Origin: Ancylobacter crimeensis | GTDB lineage: Bacteria > Pseudomonadota > Alphaproteobacteria > Rhizobiales > Xanthobacteraceae | Reading direction: 5' to 3' | Assembly: GCF_023016805.1 (NCBI RefSeq) | Contig: NZ_JALKCH010000003.1 | Span: 186,001-250,000, forward strand | Length of the DNA stretch: 64,000 nucleotides | In this document: positions 1 to 8,003 of the stretch, one piece after another | How positions within the stretch are numbered: the stretch's first letter is position 1 | How the letters are laid out: every line of letters starts with the position of its first letter | Made by a program: the position numbers and the translations under genes | Notes under the pieces: model-generated | What the model was told of the DNA's origin: nothing | What the model saw: the letters and a program-made list of their open reading frames with translations, nothing else | Database searches by the model: none

Positions 1-281
1 GAGCGGCCGAGGTGCCCGCAAGCTGGGAGGTGACCTCCGACAGCCTTGCGCTGTGGCTCGCCATCCGGCTCGGCGCCGCCCGGCTCACCCTGGTGAAGGC
101 GGCCCGCGTCGAATGGCCTCTGGGGCCGCCGGAACGCTGGGCGGCGGACGGGCTGGTTGATACCTATCTACCGATTCTCGCGCGCCGCTTTGGCGGCGAG
201 GTGCGGGCGCTGTCCGTCGCGGATGCGCTGGCGGACCTCGGCACGGGCGCGCCACAAGGACAGGACGATGACGGACATTGA
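1..281 (+). CDS. MfnE-like amino acid kinase family protein, C-terminal fragment
   Basis: The reading frame is open from the left edge, so only the last 90 or so residues are present and the start lies outside the window. The fragment contains WEVTSDSLALWLA followed by a short hydrophobic strand ending in LVKAA, the nucleotide-binding C-terminal pattern of the amino acid kinase fold used by MfnE, the kinase acting on aminomethylfuran phosphate in methanofuran synthesis. The next gene begins 14 bases before this stop, and mfnB lies three genes downstream, which supports a methylofuran role. The family (amino acid kinase) is fairly sure; the exact substrate is inferred from context. Confidence 0.65.
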   Translation, partial: AAEVPASWEVTSDSLALWLAIRLGAARLTLVKAARVEWPLGPPERWAADGLVDTYLPILARRFGGEVRALSVADALADLGTGAPQGQDDDGH

Positions 282-858
282 GGTCGGGATGGCGGACGAT
301 GCGCAAACCGATGCGGGCACCTATCCGCGCTGGGGCTGGGCGCTCACCGGCTCCGGCCATTTCTTCACCGAATCGATCGAACTGATCCGCGAGCTTGGCG
401 CGGTGGACCTGTTCGTCTCCGCGGCTGCGGACGAGGTGCTGCGCATGTACCGGCAGAGCTTGCCGGCCGGCACCCGCATCTTCCGCGAGACCACCGCCAG
501 CTCGGTGCCGGTCGGCCGGTTCTATGAGAGGCTCTACCACACGCTCATCGTCTCGCCGGCCTCCTCCAACACGGTGGCGAAATGCGTCTACGGCATTTCC
601 GATACGCTGGTGACGAACTGCTTCGCCCAGGCCGGCAAGTGCCGGGTACACTGCATCGTGTTCGCCTGCGACACCGCGCCCGAGATGATCACCACCGCGC
701 CCAAGGGCGAGGTGCCGGTCTATCCGCGCCGGATCGACCTCGAGAACACCGCGAAGCTCAAGAGCTTCGACGACACCGCTGTTGTCGAATCGGTTGACGA
801 ATTGCGGGCCGCGGTCGCCGCCCGCCGCCTCGTCCTCGCGCGGCAGGGCGCCGCCTGA
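268..858 (+). CDS. Flavoprotein, dihydromethanopterin reductase (DmrB/AfpA)-like
   Basis: A 196-residue flavoprotein of the archaeoflavoprotein/DmrB type found in bacterial H4MPT clusters; relatives reduce dihydromethanopterin to H4MPT, the last step of cofactor synthesis. The start was set at the ATG at 268, preceded by AAGGA seven bases upstream; a longer frame from 157 is mostly the preceding gene in another frame. Visible features are the N-terminal WALTGSGHF flavin-binding loop, SPASSNTVAK near residue 97, and cysteines at 106, 118, 125, 129 and 134. It overlaps the upstream gene by 14 bases and ends on the first base of the next ORF, so the block is translationally coupled. Substrate is inferred from family and context. 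Confidence 0.75.
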   Translation: MTDIEVGMADDAQTDAGTYPRWGWALTGSGHFFTESIELIRELGAVDLFVSAAADEVLRMYRQSLPAGTRIFRETTASSVPVGRFYERLYHTLIVSPASSNTVAKCVYGISDTLVTNCFAQAGKCRVHCIVFACDTAPEMITTAPKGEVPVYPRRIDLENTAKLKSFDDTAVVESVDELRAAVAARRLVLARQGAA

Positions 859-2369
859 TGGCCGCGACCGGCGACGAGGATGGGGACGGTGACGGGACCA
901 CGCCGCGCGAGAGGATCGCGCTCGTCACCGGCTCGCTCGCCGAACCGCGCCTCGTCAAGATCGCCGGCGAGATCGCGGATGCGCGCATCGACCCGGTGGT
1001 GGTCAGCGTCGGCGTGAAGGTCGCCGCGCTGATGACGCCGGAGATCGTCGAGCGCCGGCTGAAGCTGCCCGAGGGCACCGACCGCGTGCTGATGCCCGGC
1101 CGCTTCAAGGGCGACCTCGAACGGCTCGAAGCCTTCTTCGGCGTGCCCTTTGCCCGGGGACCGGAGGAGATGGCGGACCTGCCGGATTATTTCGGCCTCG
1201 AACGCCGCGCCGTCGACCTCTCCCGGCAGGACGTGACGATCTTCGCCGAGATCGTCGATGCCACCGTGCTCGACATCCCCGAGCTCATCGCCAAGGCGAA
1301 GGGGCTTGCGGCCGACGGGGCGCAGGTCATCGACCTCGGCTGCCTGCCCGCCACCCCCTTCCCGCATATGGAGGAGGCGATCGCCGCCCTTCAGGCGGAG
1401 GGGCTAAGGGTCAGCGTCGATTCGCTCGACCCCGCCGAGCTGCTGCGCGCCACCCGGGCCGGCGCCGACTATCTGCTCAGCCTGAGCGAGGAGACCATCC
1501 ATATCCTCGACGAGGGCCCGGCGACGCCGATCCTCATCCCCACCCGCCCGGCCGACTTCGATTCCCTGATGCGGGTCATCGAGACCTGCCGCGCAAAGGG
1601 ACGCCCCTTTCTCGCCGACCCGATCCTCGAACCCATCCATTTCGGCTTCACCGCCTCCATCGAGCGCTATGCCGAGCTGCGCCGCCGCGAGCCCGACATC
1701 CCGATCCTGATGGGCATCGGCAATGTCACCGAGCTGACCGACGCCGACACCACCGGCATCAACGCCATCCTCATGGGCATCATCTCCGAGCTGCGGCTCA
1801 ACGCCGTGCTGGCGGTGCAGGTGAGCCCGCACTGCAAGACCGCGGTGCGCGAGTTCGACCGGGCGGCGCGTGAATTCATCGCCGCCCGCGAGGCCGGTGC
1901 GCTGCCGCAGGGCTTCGGCGGCGGCCTGATGGCGCTCCGCGAGCGCAAGCCCTTCGCCGCCCCGCCCGAGGAGGTCGTCCGGCTCGCCGGCGAGGTGCGC
2001 GACCGCAATTTCCGCGTCGAGGTGGCAGCCGACGGCGTGCACATCTACAACCGCGACGGCCACCAGGTCGGAACCGATCCGTTCGCGTTCTTCCCGAAGC
2101 TCGGCGTGGAGACCGACGGCTCGCACGCCTTCTATCTCGGCGTCGAGCTAGCCCGCGCCGAGATCGCGCATCTCCTGAACAAGCGCTACGCGCAGGATGA
2201 GCCGCTGCGCTGGGGCGTCGCCGGGGCAACGGTGGCGAGCGCGGAGGACGCGCATCGTTTGACATTCAAGGAGGCGGGCTCGACCCTGAAGGCGGCCCGC
2301 GAGAAGGCGCGCGAGGCCTCGCAGGGCGCCGCAGAAAAGACCGCAGAAGGAAAGGCGGAAGAACCGTGA
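858..2369 (+). CDS. Dihydropteroate synthase-like protein (DUF6513-type)
   Basis: A 503-residue protein with a pterin-binding TIM-barrel segment (about residues 130-310, including VIDLGCLPATPFP, VSVDSLDPAELLRA and FLADPILEPIHFG) related to dihydropteroate synthase, flanked by an N-terminal domain of about 120 residues and a C-terminal domain ending in an alanine/lysine-rich tail. Proteins of this kind occur in archaea and in H4MPT-containing bacteria, in the C1 cluster. The precise reaction is not established; a step joining or handling the pterin half of H4MPT is the obvious guess. The ATG overlaps the last base of the flavoprotein gene and its stop overlaps the next start in GTGA. Confidence 0.75.
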   Translation: MAATGDEDGDGDGTTPRERIALVTGSLAEPRLVKIAGEIADARIDPVVVSVGVKVAALMTPEIVERRLKLPEGTDRVLMPGRFKGDLERLEAFFGVPFARGPEEMADLPDYFGLERRAVDLSRQDVTIFAEIVDATVLDIPELIAKAKGLAADGAQVIDLGCLPATPFPHMEEAIAALQAEGLRVSVDSLDPAELLRATRAGADYLLSLSEETIHILDEGPATPILIPTRPADFDSLMRVIETCRAKGRPFLADPILEPIHFGFTASIERYAELRRREPDIPILMGIGNVTELTDADTTGINAILMGIISELRLNAVLAVQVSPHCKTAVREFDRAAREFIAAREAGALPQGFGGGLMALRERKPFAAPPEEVVRLAGEVRDRNFRVEVAADGVHIYNRDGHQVGTDPFAFFPKLGVETDGSHAFYLGVELARAEIAHLLNKRYAQDEPLRWGVAGATVASAEDAHRLTFKEAGSTLKAAREKAREASQGAAEKTAEGKAEEP

Positions 2370-2932
2370 TCCGCGAGACGATCGTCACCACCCGTTCGCT
2401 GGCGGGCGAGCCGCACATCGCGCCCATGGGGGCGAGCGTGATCGAGGGCGGCTACCTGCTCCAGCCGTTCCGGCCCTCGCGCACGCTGGAAAACCTCGCC
2501 GCCACCCGCATCGCGGTCGTCAACTTCACCGACGACGTCCGCATCTTCGCCGGCTGCGTGGTCGGCCGGAAGATGCAGGTCGACATCGAGAAGGCGAGCC
2601 GGCTGGATTGCCCGCGCCTCGCCGCCGCGCTGGCGCATGACGAGATCACGGTGGAGCGCGTCGAGGACGACCCGCAGCGCCCGCGCTTCTTCTGCAAGAC
2701 CTATCACCGCGAAGGCCACACCCCCTTTCTCGGCATGAACCGCGCCAAGGCCGCGGTGCTGGAGGCGGCGGTGCTGGTGAGCCGGCTGTCCATGCTGCCC
2801 GACGAGAAGGTCGATGCCGAGATGGCCTATCTCGCCATCGCGGTCGAGAAGACCGCCGGCCCGGAGGAACTGGAGGCCTGGGGCTGGATGAAGGAAGCCA
2901 TCGCCGAGCACCGCCGGAAGCGCGCCTCATGA
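2366..2932 (+). CDS. DUF447 family protein of the H4MPT cluster
   Basis: A 188-residue protein starting at GTG in a GTGA overlap with the preceding stop. It matches the DUF447 type: an N-terminal split-barrel flavin-reductase-like fold (IRETIVTTRSLAGEPHIAPMG, then RTLENLAATRIAVVNFTDD) and a helical C-terminal half. The family is common in methanogens and in bacteria with H4MPT genes, but I know of no assigned reaction. The position between the dihydropteroate-synthase-like gene and mfnB makes a cofactor-synthesis or flavin-linked role likely. The next gene starts inside its stop (ATGA). Confidence 0.7.
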   Translation: MIRETIVTTRSLAGEPHIAPMGASVIEGGYLLQPFRPSRTLENLAATRIAVVNFTDDVRIFAGCVVGRKMQVDIEKASRLDCPRLAAALAHDEITVERVEDDPQRPRFFCKTYHREGHTPFLGMNRAKAAVLEAAVLVSRLSMLPDEKVDAEMAYLAIAVEKTAGPEELEAWGWMKEAIAEHRRKRAS

Positions 2933-3672
2933 GCCCGCGCAACCGCCTGCTCGCCAGCGTCGCCGATCTCGCCGAAATGGAGATGGCCCGCCTCGGCGGC
3001 GCCGACATCGTGGACCTCAAGCAGCCGGCCTTCGGCGCGCTCGGGGCGTGGAGCGAGGAATCGCTCACCGCCGCGGTGGCGCTGTGGAACGGCTGGGGGC
3101 CCTCGCGCCCGCTGATCAGCGCCACGGCCGGCGACCAGCCCATGGTGCCGGCCATCCTGCGCGAGGCGGCGCAGACCATCGCCCGCACCGGGGTGCCGAT
3201 GGTCAAGGTCGGCCTGTTCGATTCGCCCCATGCGGGGGCTTGCGTCGAAGCGCTGGCTCCCCTTGCCGCCGGCCACCGCATGATTGCGGTGCTGTTCGCC
3301 GACCAGCGGCCGGATGTCGCGCTGCTGCCGCTGCTCGGCCGGGCGGGCTTTGCCGGGGTGATGCTGGACACCGCCGACAAGAAGCAGGGTCCGCTCACCC
3401 GCCATCTCGACCTGCTGACGCTCTCGCAATTCGTGGTGGAGGCCCGCGCACAGGGGCTTCTCACCGGCCTTGCCGGCTCGCTCAGGATCGAGGACATCGC
3501 CCCGCTGGCCGGGCTCGGGGCCGATTATCTCGGCTTCCGCGGTGCTCTGTGCGCAGGCGGGCGCACCGGCGCCCTCGACGCCGCGCGCCTTGCCGCCGTG
3601 CGCACCGAACTCCACCGCGCGGCGCAGGCGGCACGCGGGGCCGACGAGCATGAGGGCGAGCGGGACGCGTGA
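2929..3672 (+). CDS. mfnB: (5-formylfuran-3-yl)methyl phosphate synthase MfnB
   Basis: A 247-residue TIM-barrel protein of the UPF0264/MfnB family, which condenses two glyceraldehyde 3-phosphate molecules to the furan precursor of methanofuran/methylofuran. Recognisable stretches are LLASVADLAEMEMA, the Schiff-base lysine region GADIVDLKQPAFGALG near residue 25, and KVGLFD near residue 97. Length matches the family. The start is the ATG in an ATGA overlap with the DUF447 gene, making it the last of five overlapping plus-strand genes. With the MfnE-like fragment at the left edge and MfnD- and MfnF-like genes near 19-21 kb it supplies the furan cofactor carried by Fhc. Confidence 0.88.
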   Translation: MSPRNRLLASVADLAEMEMARLGGADIVDLKQPAFGALGAWSEESLTAAVALWNGWGPSRPLISATAGDQPMVPAILREAAQTIARTGVPMVKVGLFDSPHAGACVEALAPLAAGHRMIAVLFADQRPDVALLPLLGRAGFAGVMLDTADKKQGPLTRHLDLLTLSQFVVEARAQGLLTGLAGSLRIEDIAPLAGLGADYLGFRGALCAGGRTGALDAARLAAVRTELHRAAQAARGADEHEGERDA

Positions 3673-3782
3673 GATGCGCCCGGCTATGCCGCTACCCCGC
3701 TACCCCGCAGCCGCGCCGCTGTCGCCTCGCCCGGCTCCGTCCATCGTGGAGGACAACGGCCACCATCCGCACCCGGCCCCAG

Positions 3783-4219
3783 CCGCGAACGCTCCTCCCG
3801 AATGCCCCCTGAACCTCTCCCCGACCGGGAGAGTCGGCGCGCGACGCTGGGCAAGGGGGGAGCGTGGCTCGTAACGGAGAAGCACAGGCCTCCTCACCCC
3901 AACACTTCTCCCCAATGGGGCGAGAGAGCCGGTGCGCGGGAGCAGGAGCGGGTGCCGCGTCCATCGCCGCCGCGCCGCGGGCATCGCTGAACGCCCCGGC
4001 CTCGCGCCGAAGGTAACCAGCTCCGGCCGCAAACGCTCCCCCGAACGCCCCCCTGAACCTCTCCCCGATCGGGAGAGGTCGGCGCGCGGCGCCGGGCAAG
4101 GGGGAGCGTGGCTCGTAACGGAGGAGCGCTAAGGCCCCATCACCCCAACCCTCTCCCCAATGGGAAGAGGGAGTCCGGTGCGCGGGAGCAGGAGCGGGTG
4201 TCGCGTCCATCGCGGCCGC
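3783..4219 (+). repeat. Two diverged ~190-bp direct repeats (REP-like)
   Basis: The 606-bp gene-free stretch 3673-4278 between mfnB and mgtE holds two copies of one sequence, about 3783-3972 and 4027-4219. Shared landmarks in order are CCCCTGAACCTCTCCCCGA, GGGAGCGTGGCTCGTAACGG, CTCTCCCCAATGG-type text, GTGCGCGGGAGCAGGAGCGGGT and CGCGTCCATCG. Each copy contains short palindromes; the clearest is CCTCTCCCCGATCGGGAGAGG at about 4059-4079. Nothing looks coding on either strand. This appears to be a REP/BIME-like intergenic repeat; a weaker relative lies at 9077-9136. Confidence 0.7.
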
Positions 4220-4278
4220 CCCCCGCCGCCGCGCGGCACCGCGGGCGTACCCGACCTTCTGAGCCCCGCGCGCTCCGC

Positions 4279-5706
4279 CTACAGCAGCGTCCCGTGCAGG
4301 ATCACCAGCGCGACGGAGAAGTAGATCACGAGACCCGTCACGTCGATGAAGGTCGCCACGAAGGGCGCGGAGGCGCTGGCCGGGTCGAAGCCCAAGCGGC
4401 GCAGCGCGAAGGGCAGCATCGAGCCGATCAGCGAGCCGAAGGTGACGATCGCCACCAGCGCGGAACCGACCGTCAGCGCCACCAGCATCCAGTAGGGGCC
4501 GTAATCGTGCAGCCCGATGAGCTGCCAGGCGGTGATGCGCACCATGCCCAGCGTGCCGAGAATGGCGCCGAGCGCAAGGCCCGAGGGCAGTTCGCGCAGC
4601 GCCACCCGCCACCAGTCGCCCAGCTGGATCTCATGCAGCGCCAGCGCCCGGATGATGAGCGAGGTCGCCTGCGAGCCGGAATTGCCGCCCGAGCTCATGA
4701 TGAGCGGAATGAACAGCGTCAGCACGATAGCCCGTTCGAGCTCGCCCTCGAAATGCTGCATCGCGCTGGCGGTGAACATCTCGCCGAGGAACAGCACGCA
4801 CAGCCAGCCGGCGCGCTTCTTCAGCATGGAGAGGAAGCCGATCTCCATATAGGGCTCGTCCAGTGCCTCCATGCCGCCGAACTTCTGCGCGTCCTCGGTC
4901 GCCTCCTCGATCATGGCGTCCATCACGTCGTCGACGGTGACGATGCCGAGCACATTCTCGCGCTCGTCCACCACCGGTACGGCGAGGAGATCGTATTTCA
5001 GGATGAGGCGCGCCACATCCTCGCGGTCCATCAGCGGATCGACCGTGATCGGGTCGTGGCTCGGCGCCACCGAGAGCAGCGGCTGGTTGGGCTCGCCGGT
5101 GATGAGCCGGCGAAGCGTCACCGCCTTCAGCAGCTTGTGGCTGGCCGGATCAAGCACATAGATGGCGTAGATCGTCTCGCGGGTGCGCTCGATGGCGCGG
5201 ATGTGGCGCAGCGTGTCGCCGATGGTCCAGTTGGCCGGGGCGGTGACGAACTCGGTCGTCATAAGGCTGCCCGCGGTGTGCTCGGGCCAGGAGAGCAGCC
5301 GGTTCAGCTCGTTCTGGGTTTCGGCCGGCAGACGTCCGAACAGCTCGCTGCGCGCCGGCTCCTCCATCCAGCGAAACAGGTCCGCGGCGCGATCCGCCGA
5401 CATGGCGGTGATCACGCGCACTGCCTCCTCACCCGGCAGCGCCTCTATGAGGTCGTTGGACAGGTCGAAATCGGGCAGGTCGAGCACCTCGATCCGGCGC
5501 TCATGGGGCAGGCTGGCCAGAACCGCGGCGGCGGTTTCCGGCTCCTGCTCGTCAAGCGCGGCGGCGATGTCGGCGGGGTGCTCCCCGGCCAGCTCGGCCG
5601 CCAGCGCGACCGGGTCCACGGGGCCGTCCTGAAGGGTGTCGGCACGGGCATCCGCGCGGACGGCATCGAGGCGGCGGTCTTCCGCCGGATCGCGGATTTC
5701 GTTCAT
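4279..5706 (-). CDS. mgtE: Magnesium transporter MgtE
   Basis: A 475-residue MgtE channel. The N-terminal half (about residues 30-155) is the acidic helical MgtE_N superhelix (HPADIAAALDEQEPETAAAVL), followed by a CBS-domain pair (about 160-285, with LLAVPVVDERENVLGIVTVDDVMD) that senses cytosolic Mg2+. Five membrane helices follow, containing the family signature MSSGGNSGSQATSLIIRALA and, near the C-terminus, SASAPFVATFIDVTGLVIYF. Length fits. The 255-bp leader to the next gene (5707-5961) showed no M-box or other riboswitch I could recognise. It interrupts the C1 island and need not be functionally tied to it, although several neighbours (transketolase, RuBisCO, ATP-grasps) use Mg2+. Confidence 0.95.
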   Translation of the reverse strand: MNEIRDPAEDRRLDAVRADARADTLQDGPVDPVALAAELAGEHPADIAAALDEQEPETAAAVLASLPHERRIEVLDLPDFDLSNDLIEALPGEEAVRVITAMSADRAADLFRWMEEPARSELFGRLPAETQNELNRLLSWPEHTAGSLMTTEFVTAPANWTIGDTLRHIRAIERTRETIYAIYVLDPASHKLLKAVTLRRLITGEPNQPLLSVAPSHDPITVDPLMDREDVARLILKYDLLAVPVVDERENVLGIVTVDDVMDAMIEEATEDAQKFGGMEALDEPYMEIGFLSMLKKRAGWLCVLFLGEMFTASAMQHFEGELERAIVLTLFIPLIMSSGGNSGSQATSLIIRALALHEIQLGDWWRVALRELPSGLALGAILGTLGMVRITAWQLIGLHDYGPYWMLVALTVGSALVAIVTFGSLIGSMLPFALRRLGFDPASASAPFVATFIDVTGLVIYFSVALVILHGTLL

Positions 5707-5961
5707 CTCGGCTCGCTTTCCGTCGTTCCAGCCGTAAGCGGCGGAGCGCGGCGAGCCGAAGCCTCAGTCTACCCGGGGCGTCTGGCGCGCAGCGGCCGCT
5801 TCCGGCCGGAACAATCGACTGTAACTGTCGCTGGGCATCGGGTTGAGGTCAGGGTTGTGGTCAAAGAACGATGCAAACCGGCCCCTGCGGGGCGCAGAGC
5901 CCGCTGCATCGCGGCGGTGTCAGTGAACCTGTCGCATGACGCTGTCAAGACGGTAGCGCCC

Positions 5962-7077
5962 TCACGACGCCGTGCCATGCTCCTCCTGCAGAGCGGCGCT
6001 GTCGCCGCCCGTCACGGCCGCGACGTCAGGCCTGCCCACGCCCAGTTCCCGCCGGATCACCGGCGCAACTCTCATGCCGAACAGCTCGATCGAGCGGAGC
6101 ACCTCGCGGTGCGGCGCCGGGCCGAGGCTCGACTGCATCATGAACCGGTCATGATGGAAATAGCCGTGCTGCGCGAGGATCTTCTCGGCCACCTCATCGG
6201 GGGAGCCGAGCACCAGATTGCCCGCCGGCTGCGTGCTGGCGTCGAACCGCGCGCGGGACAGAGGCGGCCAGCCGCGCTCGCGCCCGAGCCGGCCCATCAC
6301 CTCGGCATAGGCCGGGAACAGCGCATCCGCCGCGGCCTGATGCGATTCACCGACGAAGCCATGGGCGTTGATCGAGACCTTCAGCCGCGCCGGATCCTGC
6401 CCCGCCCGGCGGCCGGCCTCGCGATAGAGCTCCACCAGCGGGGCAAAGCGCCGCGGCTCGCCGCCGATGATGGCGATGGCGAGCGGCAGGCCGAGCGCAC
6501 CCGCCCGCGCCACCGATTGCGGCGTGCCGCCGACCGCGATGGTGATCGGGATCTCCCGCTCCGGCCGGGGATGGACGGCGATGTCGTCCAGCGCCGGGCG
6601 ATGGGCGCCGTGCCACGTCACCGGCGCGCCGGTCGCGCCCGCCGCGCGCAGCTTCAGCAGCAGGTCCAGCTTCTCGGTGAACAGGGCGTCGTAGTCGTCG
6701 AGGTCGTGGCCGAAGAGCGGGAAGGATTCGATGAAGGAGCCGCGCCCCACCATGATCTCGGCGCGCCCGCCGGAGAGGAGGTCCAGCGTGGTGAATTCCT
6801 GGAACACCCGCACCGGGTCGTCGGAGGACAGCACGGTGACGGCGCTGGTGAGCCGGATCGTCTTCGTCCGCGCCGCCGCCGCCGCGAGAATCACCGCCGG
6901 GGTGGAGGCGAGGTAGTCGGCGCGGTGATGCTCGCCGATGCCGAACACGTCGAGCCCCACCGCATCGGCCAGCGCGATCTCCTCCAGGAGATGCGCCATG
7001 CGCTTGGAGGGCAGCATGGTCCGCCCGGTGTCCGGGTCGGTGCCGAGATCGGCGAAGGTGTAGAGCCCGAGTTCCAT
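5962..7077 (-). CDS. LLM class flavin-dependent oxidoreductase (luciferase-like)
   Basis: A 371-residue TIM-barrel oxidoreductase of the bacterial luciferase-like superfamily. Typical elements are GLYTFADLGTD at the N-terminus, VFGIGEHHRADYLASTP near residue 43, TSAVTVLSSDDPVRVFQEF near 76, GRAEIMVGRGSFIESFPLFG near 103, and ITIAVGGTPQSVARAG near 185. GGAGG stands a few bases before the ATG. Members use FMN or F420; nothing here fixes the cofactor or substrate. It sits between mgtE and the fhc operon on the same strand, separated from fhcC by a perfect hairpin, so it is probably its own transcription unit. Confidence 0.85.
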   Translation of the reverse strand: MELGLYTFADLGTDPDTGRTMLPSKRMAHLLEEIALADAVGLDVFGIGEHHRADYLASTPAVILAAAAARTKTIRLTSAVTVLSSDDPVRVFQEFTTLDLLSGGRAEIMVGRGSFIESFPLFGHDLDDYDALFTEKLDLLLKLRAAGATGAPVTWHGAHRPALDDIAVHPRPEREIPITIAVGGTPQSVARAGALGLPLAIAIIGGEPRRFAPLVELYREAGRRAGQDPARLKVSINAHGFVGESHQAAADALFPAYAEVMGRLGRERGWPPLSRARFDASTQPAGNLVLGSPDEVAEKILAQHGYFHHDRFMMQSSLGPAPHREVLRSIELFGMRVAPVIRRELGVGRPDVAAVTGGDSAALQEEHGTAS

Positions 7078-7127
7078 GGCCGCCTCCTGAGCGCAGGTTC
7101 CGCGCCCGGCTCATCTAGGCGGCGGCG

Positions 7128-7151
7128 GCGCCCGCGGGAAGGCGCGGGCGC
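7128..7151 (-). terminator. Perfect 9-bp hairpin downstream of fhcC
   Basis: Arms GCGCCCGCG (7128-7136) and CGCGGGCGC (7143-7151) with a six-base loop, 54 bases past the fhcC stop on the minus strand and 51 bases before the luciferase-like gene. There is no T-run, so termination is plausible but not shown. Confidence 0.4.
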
Positions 7152-7204
7152 GCAGGCGTTGGTGTGCAGCGATGCAAGGAGCGGCGGCTCGGCGCGGCGG
7201 CGGC

Positions 7205-8002
7205 TCAGACCACCAGCACCTCGCCCTGCCCGCCCATCAGCGTATCGCCGACGATGCGGCGGGCGTGGGTGGCGCCGCCGAGGAAGCCGGCAAGCTCCGG
7301 CACCCGGCGGGCGATCAGGCGCAGCGCGATCATGTCGTGGCTGCCGGTGTCGATGAAGCCGGCCGGCAGTTCGGGCGCGGCGTGCAGCAGCACGGTGCCG
7401 CGCTTCATGCCACGGCCGAGCTGGGGCCCGGCCCCGCCCGCCACCGCGACGGTGCCGGCGATCATATCGGTGGCGAGCCCCTCGCCCGCCGCGCCGCCCA
7501 CGGTGATGAGCCCGCCGCGCTGGCGCTCGGCCAGAAACGGACCGGCATTGCCGCGAATGGCGAGCAGCCCGCCCGACATGCCGCGTCGCGAACCGGAGGA
7601 CGCACCGCCCGCCCGTTCGCCGGCATGGCCGGCCAGCTCGATCACGCCGCCGGACATCTCCGCGCCGAGAAAGGCCCCCGCGGAGCCGGCGATGCGCAGC
7701 ACGCCCCCGCTCATGCCCTGCCCGGCCCAGGCGCCGACCGCGCCATCGACGATGATCTCGCCCGCCTCCAGCCCGGCGCCGACATGGTCGAGCCGCTCGT
7801 CGCCGATCTCGATCAGCAGCACGCCGTCCGGTCCGCTTTCGACGAAGAACAGCTCCGCCAGCGGCAGGCGCGCCGCGCCATGGGGCACCGCGAGGCGTTC
7901 GATCTCGGCGCGGCTGAGCCCGGCGAGCCCGCTCGGGGTGATGCCGGTGAGGTCGGCGCGGGTGGCGAAGGGTGCGCGCGGTTTCAGGTGAAGTCCGGCC
8001 AT
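7205..8002 (-). CDS. fhcC: Formyltransferase/hydrolase complex subunit C
   Basis: A 265-residue homologue of formylmethanofuran dehydrogenase subunit C (FmdC/FwdC). From about residue 75 it shows the repeating glycine-rich beta-helix pattern also seen in the glutamate synthase C-terminal domain: GAWAGQGMSGGVLRIAG, GAFLGAEMSGGVIELAG, RRGMSGGLLAIRGNAG, GLATDMIAGTVAVAG. It is a structural part of the cytoplasmic Fhc complex that takes formyl-H4MPT through formyl-methylofuran to formate. The ATG at 8002 lies one base after the fhcD stop (TGAGATG), so the longer open frame to 8137 is not the start. Last gene of the minus-strand pterin dehydratase-fhcBADC unit. Confidence 0.93.
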   Translation of the reverse strand: MAGLHLKPRAPFATRADLTGITPSGLAGLSRAEIERLAVPHGAARLPLAELFFVESGPDGVLLIEIGDERLDHVGAGLEAGEIIVDGAVGAWAGQGMSGGVLRIAGSAGAFLGAEMSGGVIELAGHAGERAGGASSGSRRGMSGGLLAIRGNAGPFLAERQRGGLITVGGAAGEGLATDMIAGTVAVAGGAGPQLGRGMKRGTVLLHAAPELPAGFIDTGSHDMIALRLIARRVPELAGFLGGATHARRIVGDTLMGGQGEVLVV

Positions 8003-8003
8003 C

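Noticed and set aside
5707-5961. Possible Mg2+ riboswitch (M-box) upstream of mgtE
   Set aside because: No M-box core or convincing terminator/anti-terminator pair could be read on the minus strand.
4108-7356. 1082-codon open frame on the plus strand across mgtE and the flavin oxidoreductase
   Set aside because: It is antisense to two clearly recognised minus-strand genes, is Arg/His/Gln-rich low-complexity text and has no family motifs; a GC-driven shadow.
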